From positions 2,418,001-2,482,000 of the forward strand of contig NZ_AP023239.1 of the NCBI RefSeq assembly GCF_013393385.1: 64,000 nucleotides of DNA, written 5' to 3'. The position numbers were made by a program, and so were the translations under genes. The stretch comes from Paenibacillus sp. URB8-2 (GTDB lineage: Bacteria > Bacillota > Bacilli > Paenibacillales > Paenibacillaceae). The number at the start of each line of letters is the position of its first letter. Within the stretch, counting starts at the first letter, position 1. Shown in pieces: positions 52,573 to 62,504 of the stretch. The notes below the pieces were generated by a model, which made no database searches, was not told the origin of the DNA, and saw nothing but the letters and a program-made list of their open reading frames with translations.

Positions 52573-53672
52573 TAATAATTCCCTAATACATGTGCGGAAT
52601 AAATGGCGTGATATAGCATATCTTCAGTCAGGTCAAGCGGTTCGCGCAAAATAAGCGGAGAATGCAGTGCAGCTTTCGCGGCTGTTCGGATAACCGAAGG
52701 CTCAGGCTCAGCAATCCCGATATCCTGCAGGGTTACAGGCAAGCCAATGCTAAGATTGAACCGGATGACCTCTTCAAGCTCGCCCTTGTCCCGATTCTCC
52801 AGCACCAGTTGGCACAGCACTCCAAAGGCTACGCGCTCCCCGTGCAAATACGGCTTGCATTCTTCCACAGCGGTAAAGCCATCATGAAACGCGTGGGCTC
52901 CCGCCGCTCCGTTGCTTTCAGCCCCTATACCGCTTAAAAGCGTATTCACCTCGATAATATTCTCCACGGCAGGGGAGCAGATGCCCGCTTCCGCATCCAG
53001 CTTCGCGTGCAAGCCTTCCCGCATCAGAACGCGCAAGCATTCCTTCGCAATCGCGTAAGAAGCCAGCGTCCGTTTAAACTCTCCCTTGAGATTGTTGAAC
53101 GAATCGGATTCCCGGCAGGCCCGTGCTTCGTAGTAAGTAGCCAGCGCATCGCCCATCCCGGCAACCAGCAAGCGGATCGGAGCCTTGGCGATGATTTCGG
53201 AATCAACCAGCACAATGTCAGGTCCTTTGTCATAGAACACCTCGCGGATGTGTTCCCCCGCCGGTGAATAAATGACCGACAATGCGCTGGTGGGCGCATC
53301 GGTTGCCGCGGAAGTCGGAACGATGATTAAAGGCAGTTTGAGCATATGGGCTACCAGCTTGGCCATATCCAGCGTTCTTCCTCCGCCAATGCCAATTATG
53401 GCGTCATAGTTCCCGCCACGGGAAATTTCAATATACCGCTCCGCATTTTCATCGGAAACCTGCCCCTCAAACCGTTCACAGCGGATTGAAGATGACGCGA
53501 ACACGCCGGACAATTTGGCCGAGAACGTCTCGAACAGAAAAGTGTCGATAAACGCGATAAAATTCGAGCCGAACGAACGGGCGTAGCCTTCCAGCTTGTT
53601 CAGTTCCCCATAGCCTTGAATGTATTTTCCCGGAGCCAGAAAACCTCGTATACTGTTTCGGATTTGTCCCAC
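52548..53672 (-). CDS. Glycerol dehydrogenase-like iron/zinc alcohol dehydrogenase
   Basis: A 374-residue dehydrogenase of the GldA type. GIGGGRTLDMAK is the NAD-binding loop; metal ligands are Asp in GMGDALATYYEA, His in GAHAFHDGF and His in YLHGERVAFG. It would oxidise a polyol or 2-hydroxy compound. It lies downstream of the IclR gene on the same strand but behind a terminator, so it has its own promoter. Confidence 0.88.
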   Translation of the reverse strand: MGQIRNSIRGFLAPGKYIQGYGELNKLEGYARSFGSNFIAFIDTFLFETFSAKLSGVFASSSIRCERFEGQVSDENAERYIEISRGGNYDAIIGIGGGRTLDMAKLVAHMLKLPLIIVPTSAATDAPTSALSVIYSPAGEHIREVFYDKGPDIVLVDSEIIAKAPIRLLVAGMGDALATYYEARACRESDSFNNLKGEFKRTLASYAIAKECLRVLMREGLHAKLDAEAGICSPAVENIIEVNTLLSGIGAESNGAAGAHAFHDGFTAVEECKPYLHGERVAFGVLCQLVLENRDKGELEEVIRFNLSIGLPVTLQDIGIAEPEPSVIRTAAKAALHSPLILREPLDLTEDMLYHAIYSAHVLGNYYKKQAAQK

Positions 53673-53744
53673 TTTATATCCTCTCCATTAACCAGATTCA
53701 ATTTACTGTCATCGTAAATCAACCCCGGAACAGATTCAAATAAA

Positions 53745-53776
53745 CAAAAAAAGTTTCTATTACAGAAACTTTTTTG
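53745..53776. terminator. Bidirectional terminator
   Basis: AAAAAAGTTTCT and AGAAACTTTTTT enclose ATTAC. It separates the IclR gene from the dehydrogenase. Confidence 0.75.
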
Positions 53777-53799
53777 CCGTCAGATGGGAAGAGTTTTTC

Positions 53800-54630
53800 T
53801 TAATCCGAAATATCCAATAAGAGATCCGTATCCGCCAGCGTCTGGGAGATTTCGTCGGCGCATTGTCGGACCAGCCGGATATGCGTTTCGTCTTTCTCCT
53901 TCGAGAGTCGGACGGACGGCCCGGACAATGCCACGGCCGCGAACACTTTACCATTTTTCACGATTGGAGCGGCTATGCAGCGGACGCCGATTTCGCCTTC
54001 CTCATTGTCAAGCGCATATCCGGACTCCTTGATCCGGCGCAATTCTTCCTCAAGCTGATGTCGGTCAATGATGGTATGTTCCGTCCGCTCTACGAAAGGC
54101 ATAGCCTGGATGATTCGCCGCTGAACGTCTTCTTTCTGAAAAGCCAGGATGCACTTCCCAATGGCGTCATGATTAATGTTGCTCTTGCTGCCAATCTCCG
54201 AGTGGGATCTTGTCGTGTATTGGCCGCTTACCACCTGGGTAGTCATAACCTCGGTTCCCCTTAAAATTCCGACATATACCGATTCGTTCGTAATCCGGCT
54301 TAAATGGGACATCGCCGGTACGGCGACCCAATTGAGATCATTCGGCATCGGCTGATTCCTTGCCATCAGGCTGAGAGTGAAGCTATCGGAAATTTGATAC
54401 CTGTGATGCTCGTTCCGGGCGATAAATTCGTTTTTCTCCAGTGTGCTGACCAGCCGATAGGTTGTACTTTTGTTGCATCCAAGCGCGTCCATAATCTCTT
54501 GGACCGTCAGAGACGGGTACTGAATCAGCAGCTTGATAATATCCAATCCTTTTTTTAACGTTCCGACTTCCGCAGTAATAACCTTTACCCCCCAAAAAAC
54601 TTTCCAAAATATATAAAGGATAAGCTTCAT
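53800..54630 (-). CDS. IclR-family transcriptional regulator
   Basis: A 276-residue regulator with an N-terminal winged helix (LTVQEIMDALGCNKSTTYRLVSTLEKNEFIA) and an IclR effector domain (GVRCIAAPIVKNGKVFAAVALSGP). The start is uncertain: the ATG at 54630 has no clear Shine-Dalgarno, while homology begins near VITAEVGTLKKGLDII. That ATG sits in the loop of a GATAAGC/GCTTATC hairpin. Divergent from the UroD-family operon, it probably controls it. Confidence 0.85.
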   Translation of the reverse strand: MKLILYIFWKVFWGVKVITAEVGTLKKGLDIIKLLIQYPSLTVQEIMDALGCNKSTTYRLVSTLEKNEFIARNEHHRYQISDSFTLSLMARNQPMPNDLNWVAVPAMSHLSRITNESVYVGILRGTEVMTTQVVSGQYTTRSHSEIGSKSNINHDAIGKCILAFQKEDVQRRIIQAMPFVERTEHTIIDRHQLEEELRRIKESGYALDNEEGEIGVRCIAAPIVKNGKVFAAVALSGPSVRLSKEKDETHIRLVRQCADEISQTLADTDLLLDISD

Positions 54631-54994
54631 GCTTATCTTTCTTGAATATCGGGAACCGATTACATCTAGTCTCATTATAAGAAAGTTGATTTGTAATGTC
54701 CAATCTGGAAAAAACAAGTGAATGGGAGATTGCCTAACACATAATGAATGAATTCCGCCTAAATATTCCTCTGTTAATCAATTTATGCAAAAAAATTATT
54801 CATCAAATAAATTATCTTTACATACTTCAAAATTGAATGTTATAATTCCTCACAAGATTCAAATAATGAGAATAAAAATTAAAATTCTCTAATATAGGGA
54901 TTTTATGAGGTGGGTGATTGAATAATTCAATGAAATTTGAGGATGGAGTGTAGCGACTGATTCAAAATCCATTATTTTGCAGGAGGCCATACGA
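54631..54994. promoter_or_regulatory. Divergent promoter region with palindrome
   Basis: About 364 bp, very AT-rich. ATTGAATAATTCAAT (54917-54931) is a perfect 7-1-7 palindrome about 64 bases before the UroD-family start and is a candidate IclR operator. Confidence 0.4.
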
Positions 54995-56029
54995 ATGAGA
55001 CCTTACGAAAGACTGAAAGCCATGCTGGAAGGCAAACAGATTGACCGGCCGGGTGCGGCCCTGTGGAAGCATATTTCTCTGGTCGACAGGGACCCGGTTG
55101 AATTCGTCAACCACACCATTCGGTTGCAGGAGAGCAATGACTGGGATTTTGTCAAATTGGGCTATAACGGTTTCTACTTTGTTGAAGGCTGGGGCGCTCA
55201 ATTGAAGTGGCCACGGACGGAAGTGGAAGCTAATAACATGTACAATTCCCCGCCTTACCTCAAATACGTCATTGACGATCCTTGCGAGTGGGATAGCTTT
55301 AAGCCGATTTCAGTGAAAACAGGCCCTCTAGCGAGGGAGATCGAAGCAACCAAACGAATTGTGGATCATTTCAAGGGAGATGTGCCGGTGCTGCCGACGA
55401 TATTCAGTCCGCTGACATCGGCGCAGGAGATGACGGGGTCTTATGTAAGGCCGCATATGATTATGGCGCAGCTCCGCTATCATCCGGAAAGAGTGCATAA
55501 AGCGCTCGGGATCATTACAGAAGTAACCTTGGAATTTATTGAAGAACTGATTAAAGCCGGCGTTGACGGGATTTTCTTCGCAACGCAGTTCACGCTTGCG
55601 GATTTGATCTCCCCGGCGGCCCACAGCGAGTTTGGAAGAGCATACGATCTTGCCGTACTAAACGCCTTGAAGGGAAGAACATGGTTCAATATGGTTCATC
55701 TGCATGGTACGGGTGAATTGATGTTCGATGAAATCAAGGACTATCCGGTACAAGCCTTCAATTGGGAGGATAGAAGAACGAGTCTCAGCCTGAAAAAAGC
55801 CAGAGAGAAGACGGATAAAATTCTCATCGGCGGAATCGAGCAAGTGGAGGATTTCCTTCAGCCGGACCGGGCCGTGCTAAAAGAACGAATGAGAGGCCGT
55901 GTACGGGACGTGCTGGAGCAGACGAGCGACAACAAGGTCATCATCGCTCCCGGGTGTACTGTTCCGTCGCATGTGCCGGAGAGCAGCTTCAGCGTGTTAA
56001 AGGAAGCGGTGGAAGAGTTTGGATATTAG
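54995..56029 (+). CDS. Uroporphyrinogen decarboxylase-family protein (methyltransferase type)
   Basis: A 344-residue TIM-barrel protein of the UroD family. RPYERLKAMLEGKQIDRPG at the start, NMVHLHGTGE with His residues and IIAPGCTVPSHVPE with a Cys are the hallmarks of the MtaA/demethylase branch, where these residues bind a zinc that activates a methyl acceptor, rather than of haem-synthesis HemE. ATG at 54995 follows GGAGG. First gene of the plus-strand operon; substrate unknown. Confidence 0.85.
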   Translation: MRPYERLKAMLEGKQIDRPGAALWKHISLVDRDPVEFVNHTIRLQESNDWDFVKLGYNGFYFVEGWGAQLKWPRTEVEANNMYNSPPYLKYVIDDPCEWDSFKPISVKTGPLAREIEATKRIVDHFKGDVPVLPTIFSPLTSAQEMTGSYVRPHMIMAQLRYHPERVHKALGIITEVTLEFIEELIKAGVDGIFFATQFTLADLISPAAHSEFGRAYDLAVLNALKGRTWFNMVHLHGTGELMFDEIKDYPVQAFNWEDRRTSLSLKKAREKTDKILIGGIEQVEDFLQPDRAVLKERMRGRVRDVLEQTSDNKVIIAPGCTVPSHVPESSFSVLKEAVEEFGY

Positions 56030-56077
56030 ACATTCTGGACGCTTAGACGATCTTGAAGAAAAAGGAGGGAGGGCTTC

Positions 56078-57109
56078 GTGGTAAGGATAGGGATTATCGG
56101 CTGCGGATCGATCACCCGGAACAGGCATGCTCCGGAATACTCCGCTAATCCCCAGGCGATCATCGCAGGCTATTACGACCACAACCGGGATCGGGCCGAA
56201 CTGCTTGCGGAAAGCTACGGCGGCAAGGTCTATGATTCCGCAGAGGAGCTGCTCATGAGCGATGATATCCATGCGGTAAGCGTCTGCACCTCCAATGCGA
56301 CCCACGCCGCGATTACGATACAGGCGCTTGAATCGGGCAAGCATGTCTTGTGTGAGAAGCCTATGGCTGTAACGCTGGAGGAATGCGCGAGAATGGCGGA
56401 GACTTCGGAACGCACCGGCAAGTATCTGATGATTGCCCACAACCAGCGGCTGACCTATGGCCATGCCAAAGCGAAAGAAATCCTGCAAAGCGGTGAAATG
56501 GGGAAGATTCTCTCCTTCAGTACGGTGCTGGCACATCCCGGACCGGAGCATTACAGCGCCGCTCAAGGAAAGCATACATGGTATCTCAAGCAATCACTTG
56601 CTTCACTCGGGGCAATGGGCGATCTGGGCATCCATAAGGCGGACCTGATCCGGTGGCTGACCGGCGAGGAAATTACGGAAGTGTCTTCCTTCAACGCCAC
56701 TCGCGACAAGACCGATGAGAATGGAGAATTGGCGGAGGTGAACGACAACGCCGTCTGTCTGCTGCGGTCGGAAAGCGGCATAATCGGCACGCTGGCGGTC
56801 AGCTACAGCAATTACGGTGATTGGGACAGCCGCACCGTCATATACTGCGCCAACGGCGTGATGATATGCGGCGGCAACCCGGATTCCTCCGTCGAAATCG
56901 TCCGAAGAAACAACGAGCGAATCCTATATAAGCCGGAAGTTTCGCCCGGAGGCCAAGCGCGGATCAATTCTCGCGTGATCGACACCTTTGTGGATTGCAT
57001 CGTGAACCGCAAGCCGCCTGAAATTTCCGGCAGAGAAGGGATGGCGGCGATGAAGATTGTCCTGGGCTGCATGGAATCCGCCCGGAAAGGGAGTTCGGTC
57101 CGTATCTGA
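56078..57109 (+). CDS. Gfo/Idh/MocA-family oxidoreductase
   Basis: A 343-residue NAD(P)-dependent dehydrogenase: Rossmann motif IGIIGCGSITRNRHAPE, then CEKPMAVTLEECARMAE with the conserved Lys-Pro pair, and GDLGIHKADLIRWL holding the catalytic-region His. Family members oxidise sugars, inositols and related compounds. GTG at 56078 follows AAGGAGGGAGG. Second gene of the operon. Confidence 0.9.
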   Translation: MVRIGIIGCGSITRNRHAPEYSANPQAIIAGYYDHNRDRAELLAESYGGKVYDSAEELLMSDDIHAVSVCTSNATHAAITIQALESGKHVLCEKPMAVTLEECARMAETSERTGKYLMIAHNQRLTYGHAKAKEILQSGEMGKILSFSTVLAHPGPEHYSAAQGKHTWYLKQSLASLGAMGDLGIHKADLIRWLTGEEITEVSSFNATRDKTDENGELAEVNDNAVCLLRSESGIIGTLAVSYSNYGDWDSRTVIYCANGVMICGGNPDSSVEIVRRNNERILYKPEVSPGGQARINSRVIDTFVDCIVNRKPPEISGREGMAAMKIVLGCMESARKGSSVRI

Positions 57110-57135
57110 CTAAAGCTTTCAGAAGGAAATAAGTG

Positions 57136-57825
57136 ATGTGGGAGAATGCCTTGAAACCGAATCGCGCGATTGAAAAATATGTGCCATTGGTCGATTTTAT
57201 CGCAATTATGCTGGGAGACAATTGTGAGGTCGTTCTTCACGATCTGACCAACCCAGAGGCGTCGATTGTCGCCATCCGCAACGGACAGCTAAGCGGACGA
57301 AGAGTAGGAGGGCCGTCGACGGACCTTGTATTGAAGGTGATGCAGGACAAAATTTATAAAGACCGGGACTATATTGTGAATTATAAAGCTTCCGGCAAGT
57401 TCACGACCTTCCGTTCTTCCAGTTATTTTATCCGGGACGATCAAGACGAGATTACCGGAATGCTGTGCGTCAACATCAATATAGAGCCTTATGTGAAGAC
57501 GAAAGAGCTTCTCAATAGCATGGCATTTATTTCTCAGGACTTGGCTTATGGTGCGGAGGCCATGCAAGATCATGCGGTGGAACCGCCGGTCAAGGAGCAG
57601 CTTCATGAGAACGTTGACGATCTCTTTGCAACATTAATCACGGAGGCCGTCGACACGATCGGAATCATCACGGACCGGATGAAGAGCGATGAGAAGCTGG
57701 ATGTGATTCGGCACTTGCTGGACAAAGGATTCTTTCAATTAAAGGGTGCGGTAAAAGAAGTAGCTAAAGTGCTGGAGATTTCCGAGCCTACCGTCTACCG
57801 TTACCTGAACAAAATTAAGGAATAA
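57136..57825 (+). CDS. YheO/DauR-type regulator with PAS-like domain
   Basis: A 229-residue regulator. The N-terminal PAS-like YheO domain (VDFIAIMLGDNCEVVLHDLTNPEASIVAI) would bind a ligand; the C-terminal helix-turn-helix (QLKGAVKEVAKVLEISEPTVYRYLNKIKE) binds DNA. Such proteins often regulate amino-acid or racemase genes, as DauR does for D-arginine use. It sits inside the operon, 26 bases after the oxidoreductase. Confidence 0.85.
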   Translation: MWENALKPNRAIEKYVPLVDFIAIMLGDNCEVVLHDLTNPEASIVAIRNGQLSGRRVGGPSTDLVLKVMQDKIYKDRDYIVNYKASGKFTTFRSSSYFIRDDQDEITGMLCVNINIEPYVKTKELLNSMAFISQDLAYGAEAMQDHAVEPPVKEQLHENVDDLFATLITEAVDTIGIITDRMKSDEKLDVIRHLLDKGFFQLKGAVKEVAKVLEISEPTVYRYLNKIKE

Positions 57826-57857
57826 TCTTGCTTTATTAAAATCAGGAGGGAAAAAGA

Positions 57858-59048
57858 ATGAAGAAAAAAAGTAAAATGCTCGGCTTGTTGATCAGTATCT
57901 GCTTAATGCTGTCCGTACTGGCAGGCTGCGGCGCCAATTCCGAAGCCAACAATGAACAGGCCGGATCGGATACGGGCAAGTCGTATAAGCTGGCCTTCTT
58001 CGGACCTTTGTCGGGGGATGCGATGCAGTATGGAGTTGCCATTAAAGACGCGGTCGAGCTGGAAATCAAAAAAGTGAACGACGAGGGAGGTATAAATGGC
58101 GTACCGGTCGAGCTGAAAGTCTTCGATGACAAAAATGACCCCAAGGAATCCGTGAATATCGCCAATAAAATCGTCTCCGACCCCGAAATTCTTGTTGCAA
58201 TCGGCAGCTTCTCGTCCAGTTGCAGTTTGGCGGCGGCGCCGGTCTTCCAAAAAAATCAGGTTCCCCTGTTCTCGCCGACCGCTTCGCATCCCGACTTCCC
58301 GTTCGCGGGTGACTATATGTTCACCTTGGCTATGACCCAGAAGCTGGAGTCCAAGAAGTTCGCGGAATTTGTCATTGACCAATTCGGTCAAAAGAAAGTG
58401 GCCACCATTTATCAAAATACGGATTACGGCGTAACGGCCAACGAGATCTTCGTGAACCGGATTAAAGAGCTTGGCGGCGAAGTGACCGGCTCCGAGCAAT
58501 TCATCTCCGGCCAAACGAAGGATTACAGTCCACTCATTTCCAAAATTAAAGCCCAACAACCGGATATTTTCTATGTCATCGGAACCTATTCGGAAGCCGC
58601 GCAGATTATCCAGCAAGCCAAGGCGCTTGATCTGAAGGCGCAATATATCGGAAACGGCCAACTGATCCGGGAAGATTTCCTGAAGCTTGTCGGAGCCAAC
58701 GGCGAAGGTCTGGTCGTTATGAGCAGCATCCCGGTATTTCTGTCGTCAACGCTGAAGAATCAGACACTGGATGCCAAAACGGAAACGTTCGTTACCGATT
58801 TCAAGAACGCCTATCAAGCCGAAGCGGACGGGTTCTCCGCAATGGGCTATGACTCGGCTTCACTCATTGTCAATGCGATTCTGAAGGCCGGAGATGACAA
58901 GAAGGGCATCCGGGACGCGCTTGCCCAAACGAAGGAATACGCCGGTGTCTCGGGCAATCTCTCGTTCATGGATACAAGAGAAGTGGAAAGAAGCCTGATC
59001 AATTACAGGATTAAAGACGGAACATTTATTCCCTACGTCCGGGAATAG
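57858..59048 (+). CDS. ABC importer substrate-binding lipoprotein (Leu/Ile/Val type)
   Basis: A 396-residue periplasmic-binding-type I protein. The lipobox LAGC places the lipidated Cys at residue 24. KLAFFGPLSGDAMQYGVAIKDAVELE and the C-terminal DSASLIVNAI are typical of LivJ-like proteins. It captures the substrate for the four transport genes that follow. ATG follows AGGAGGGAAA. Confidence 0.93.
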   Translation: MKKKSKMLGLLISICLMLSVLAGCGANSEANNEQAGSDTGKSYKLAFFGPLSGDAMQYGVAIKDAVELEIKKVNDEGGINGVPVELKVFDDKNDPKESVNIANKIVSDPEILVAIGSFSSSCSLAAAPVFQKNQVPLFSPTASHPDFPFAGDYMFTLAMTQKLESKKFAEFVIDQFGQKKVATIYQNTDYGVTANEIFVNRIKELGGEVTGSEQFISGQTKDYSPLISKIKAQQPDIFYVIGTYSEAAQIIQQAKALDLKAQYIGNGQLIREDFLKLVGANGEGLVVMSSIPVFLSSTLKNQTLDAKTETFVTDFKNAYQAEADGFSAMGYDSASLIVNAILKAGDDKKGIRDALAQTKEYAGVSGNLSFMDTREVERSLINYRIKDGTFIPYVRE

Positions 59049-59116
59049 CAGCCCGCTCAGCTATATACGACGAGCTTGAAAAATACTTTTTCTTTTATTA
59101 ATAAGGGGGGGACGGA

Positions 59117-59992
59117 TTGTTTATTCAACAATTGGTGAATGGACTCACAATCGGAAGCACCTACGCGCTCGTCGCCATAGGGTTTACGCTGATCTTCGGC
59201 GTGCTTGAGCTGATCAACTTTGCCCACGGTTCCTTCTATATGGTCGGCGCTTATTTCACGCTGATGCTAACGCTTGCCATGGGAGGGAATTTTGTTCTGG
59301 CTTTTATCATCAGCCTGGCGCTTACCGGCGCGCTGGGCGCCATGATGGATCATTTCGCGCTGCGGAGAATCCGTGAGCGAAGAGCGACGAAGGACGCGGC
59401 GCTAATCAGCACGATCGGGATCGCGACAGTCATCGACCATTCGGTGCTGGAGTTCTTCGGAAGCGAAACGAAAAGCTTCCCCGCTGTTCTTAATCTTGGA
59501 AAAATTACAATAGGCAACACAATCATCAGTTACATGCAGATCATCATATTTGCCGTTGCCGTCGTTCTGATGGGCTTGCTCACCTTTATTCTGTACAAGA
59601 CCCGGATCGGCAAGGCCATGCGCGCGGTCTCGCAAAATATGGATGCCGCCAAGCTGATGGGGATCAACGTGAATTTTGTAATCAGCTTTACTTTCCTGGT
59701 GGCTTCGGTGCTGGCAGCGGTCGCGGGTACGATGGTCGGCATGTATTATCAGGCGATTGAAGTAACGATGGGTTTCGCCATCGGCATGAAATCATTCGCG
59801 GCGGCCGTGCTGGGCGGCATCAGCGTGCTGCCCGGCGCTATGCTTGGCGGTCTAATTATAGGCGTTGTCGAAGCCCTGGGCGCATCCATCAACTCCGGAT
59901 ACCGGGACGCTATCGCGTTCGCCGTATTAATTATCGTGCTTATCTTCAAGCCTTCCGGCCTTCTAGGTAAAAAACACAATAATAAAGTGTAG
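59117..59992 (+). CDS. Branched-chain-type ABC importer permease (LivH-like)
   Basis: A 291-residue permease with about eight membrane helices. INGLTIGSTYALVAIGFTLIFGVLELINFAHG-like opening and GGISVLPGAMLGGLIIGVVEALG are LivH hallmarks. The start is TTG at 59117, after AAGGGGGGGA. Confidence 0.93.
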   Translation: MFIQQLVNGLTIGSTYALVAIGFTLIFGVLELINFAHGSFYMVGAYFTLMLTLAMGGNFVLAFIISLALTGALGAMMDHFALRRIRERRATKDAALISTIGIATVIDHSVLEFFGSETKSFPAVLNLGKITIGNTIISYMQIIIFAVAVVLMGLLTFILYKTRIGKAMRAVSQNMDAAKLMGINVNFVISFTFLVASVLAAVAGTMVGMYYQAIEVTMGFAIGMKSFAAAVLGGISVLPGAMLGGLIIGVVEALGASINSGYRDAIAFAVLIIVLIFKPSGLLGKKHNNKV

Positions 59993-60007
59993 AAAGCGGG
60001 TAATTGA

Positions 60008-60994
60008 ATGAATCGGATACTTGCATTTCTGGCCAGGAATCAGTTGCTCTTATCCCTGATCGGCCTTGTTCTTGCCTTGCTCTTTCCTTTGGTCTTCCCG
60101 TCCCAGTATTCCATCCGGATGGCGACATTGTGCGGGATGTATATTATGCTGGCGCTTAGCCTGAATCTGATTACCGGGTATTCCGGCCAGGTGTCCCTGG
60201 GCCATGCGGCGTTCTTTGGCATAGGCGCTTATACTGCGGCCATCCTGGCAACCCGGTTTGGCCTGAATTTTCTTTTCACCTTCATCGCGGCGGCGATTGT
60301 CGCCGGGCTGGCCGCTTTTCTGCTGGGGCTGCCCACCTTGAAACTAAAGGGTCATTATCTCGCCATGGTCACGTTGGGATTTTGTGAGATCGTGAGGCTG
60401 GTCGAGATGAACTGGATGGGGCTAACCCGGGGACCGCTGGGAATATTAAATATTCCGCCGCCTTCGCTATGGGGATTTACGATCGACGCCCCGATTGAAT
60501 ATTACTATTTCATTGTTGTTCTGGTCGTGCTGACCATTAAGATTGTCCAGAATATCATCGATTCCAGAGTCGGCAAAGGACTTGTCGCGATCAGCGAAGA
60601 TGAAATCGCCGCTGAAGCGATGGGCGTTAACATTCTGCGGTACAAGGTGATGGTGTTTGTCATTTCGGCCGCATTGGCCGGATTTGCCGGTGCTTTCTAT
60701 GCGCAGTACATGAGCTATATTGACCCAACGAGTTTTGGAACCGACCAGTCCATATCCATTTTTATTATGATCATTTTCGGCGGCCTTGCCAGTATACCGG
60801 GAACGATTATCGGTGTTATTGTTCTTACACTGTTGCCTGAGTTTCTGCGCGGACTGATGGATTTCCGATTGATTATTTATGGACTTATTCTGATTGCCAT
60901 GATGCTGGTGAAGCCGGAAGGATTGTTGGGAAATATAAATTTCACACGGATAAAAAAGGCCACGGAGGGAAAAAAGGCGGGTGAACTCAAATGA
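60008..60994 (+). CDS. Branched-chain-type ABC importer permease (LivM-like)
   Basis: A 328-residue permease. ALSLNLITGYSGQVSLGHAAFFGIGAY and GPLGILNIPPPSLWG are typical of LivM, with GGLASIPGTIIG near the end. It starts 15 bases after the first permease gene and overlaps the ATPase gene by four (ATGA). Confidence 0.93.
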   Translation: MNRILAFLARNQLLLSLIGLVLALLFPLVFPSQYSIRMATLCGMYIMLALSLNLITGYSGQVSLGHAAFFGIGAYTAAILATRFGLNFLFTFIAAAIVAGLAAFLLGLPTLKLKGHYLAMVTLGFCEIVRLVEMNWMGLTRGPLGILNIPPPSLWGFTIDAPIEYYYFIVVLVVLTIKIVQNIIDSRVGKGLVAISEDEIAAEAMGVNILRYKVMVFVISAALAGFAGAFYAQYMSYIDPTSFGTDQSISIFIMIIFGGLASIPGTIIGVIVLTLLPEFLRGLMDFRLIIYGLILIAMMLVKPEGLLGNINFTRIKKATEGKKAGELK

Positions 60995-61755
60995 AGCCTT
61001 TGCTGGGTATTGAGAATGTAACGCAAAGATTCGGTGGTCTGGTTGCGGTTTCCGATGTAAGCTTTCAAATCTTTGAGAACGAGATTATCGGGGTGATCGG
61101 CCCGAATGGCGCGGGGAAGACGACCCTGTTCAACATCATTACGGGCATCTACAAGCCGACAGAAGGCAAGGTTATATATGACGAAGGCAATATCGCCGGA
61201 TTCAAGCCGCATCAGATTACACAGAGCGGGCTCGCGCGGACATTTCAGAACATAAGATTGTTTCAAAATATGACCGTGCTGGAAAATGTGATGGTCGGCA
61301 TGCATACACGGACGAAGGCGAACCTGTTCGATGCCGTATTCCGCACCGCGCGCTTGAAGAAGGAGCAGCAGGAGGCGGCCAAAAAGGCCGAGTATTATCT
61401 GAGACTCGTCGATTTGTATGAACACAGGCACAGTGCGGCCAAAAATCTGCCCTATGGCTCCCAGAGAAAGCTGGAAATTGCCAGAGCAATGGCTAGCGAG
61501 CCCAAGCTGCTTCTGCTGGATGAGCCGGCGGCCGGCATGAATGAACAGGAAACCGCGGAGCTTATGGCCTTTATTGCCAAGCTCAAGGCTTTGGGCTATA
61601 CGATTCTGCTAATCGAACACGACATGAAGCTGGTCATGAACATATGCGAACGAATCATCGTCTTTGACCACGGATGCCTGATCGCGGAAGGCGAGCCGGA
61701 AGTCATCAAGAAGGAGCCCAAAGTCATTGAGGCGTACCTGGGGAAGGAGGCGTGA
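60991..61755 (+). CDS. Branched-chain-type ABC importer ATPase (LivG-like)
   Basis: A 254-residue ATPase: Walker A GPNGAGKTT, a divergent signature LPYGSQRKLEIARAMA as usual in LivG, Walker B LLLLDEPAAGMNEQE and H-loop IEHDM. Powers uptake together with the LivF-like ATPase. Confidence 0.94.
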   Translation: MKPLLGIENVTQRFGGLVAVSDVSFQIFENEIIGVIGPNGAGKTTLFNIITGIYKPTEGKVIYDEGNIAGFKPHQITQSGLARTFQNIRLFQNMTVLENVMVGMHTRTKANLFDAVFRTARLKKEQQEAAKKAEYYLRLVDLYEHRHSAAKNLPYGSQRKLEIARAMASEPKLLLLDEPAAGMNEQETAELMAFIAKLKALGYTILLIEHDMKLVMNICERIIVFDHGCLIAEGEPEVIKKEPKVIEAYLGKEA

Positions 61756-61759
61756 GCGG

Positions 61760-62470
61760 ATGGCCTTTTTGAAAATTGAAAATCTGACGGTCAATTACGG
61801 CAATATCAAAGCGTTGAAAGGGATTGACATCGAGGTTGAGAAGAACGAAATTGTGACACTGATCGGAAGCAACGGAGCCGGCAAAACGACAACCATGAAC
61901 ACCATCGCGGGCCTGAAGCGTTCATCTGGAGGCAGAATCATGTTCGACGGTGAAGACATCACCCAAATGGGCACGCCGCAAATCGTAAAGAAAGGACTTA
62001 CCCTGTCGCCCGAAGGCCGCCAGGTGTTCCCAAAGCTGTCGGTATTCGAGAACATTGAACTCGGGGCCTACACGCGAAGCAAAAAAGAGAGAGATGAAAT
62101 GCTGGAAGTGGTGTATGACCTGTTTCCAAAGCTGAAGGAAAGACGGAGCCAATCAGCAGGAACGCTGTCGGGGGGAGAACAGCAGATGCTGGCTGTCGGA
62201 AGAGCACTCATGTGTAAGCCGAAGCTGCTTATGCTGGACGAGCCGTCGCTCGGCTTGGCGCCTCTGATCGTAAAGGAAATCTTCGATCTGATTGTCAAGA
62301 TCAATAAATTGGGCACGACCATTCTGCTGGTTGAACAGAACGCCCGGATGGCGCTGGCCATCTCCCAAAGAGGCTACGTTCTGGAGACCGGAAAGATTAT
62401 TCTGAAGGCGGACGCCGATTATTTGTTAAACAGCGAAGAGGTCAAGAACGCCTATCTTGGCGGAGTATAA
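61760..62470 (+). CDS. Branched-chain-type ABC importer ATPase (LivF-like)
   Basis: A 236-residue ATPase: Walker A GSNGAGKTT, signature LSGGEQQMLAVGRALM, Walker B LLMLDEPSLGLAP. ATG at 61760 follows GGAAGGAGG and lies four bases after the LivG stop. Confidence 0.94.
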   Translation: MAFLKIENLTVNYGNIKALKGIDIEVEKNEIVTLIGSNGAGKTTTMNTIAGLKRSSGGRIMFDGEDITQMGTPQIVKKGLTLSPEGRQVFPKLSVFENIELGAYTRSKKERDEMLEVVYDLFPKLKERRSQSAGTLSGGEQQMLAVGRALMCKPKLLMLDEPSLGLAPLIVKEIFDLIVKINKLGTTILLVEQNARMALAISQRGYVLETGKIILKADADYLLNSEEVKNAYLGGV

Positions 62471-62504
62471 GACCTGACATTTTATCAGAAAAGAGTGATC
62501 AGCC

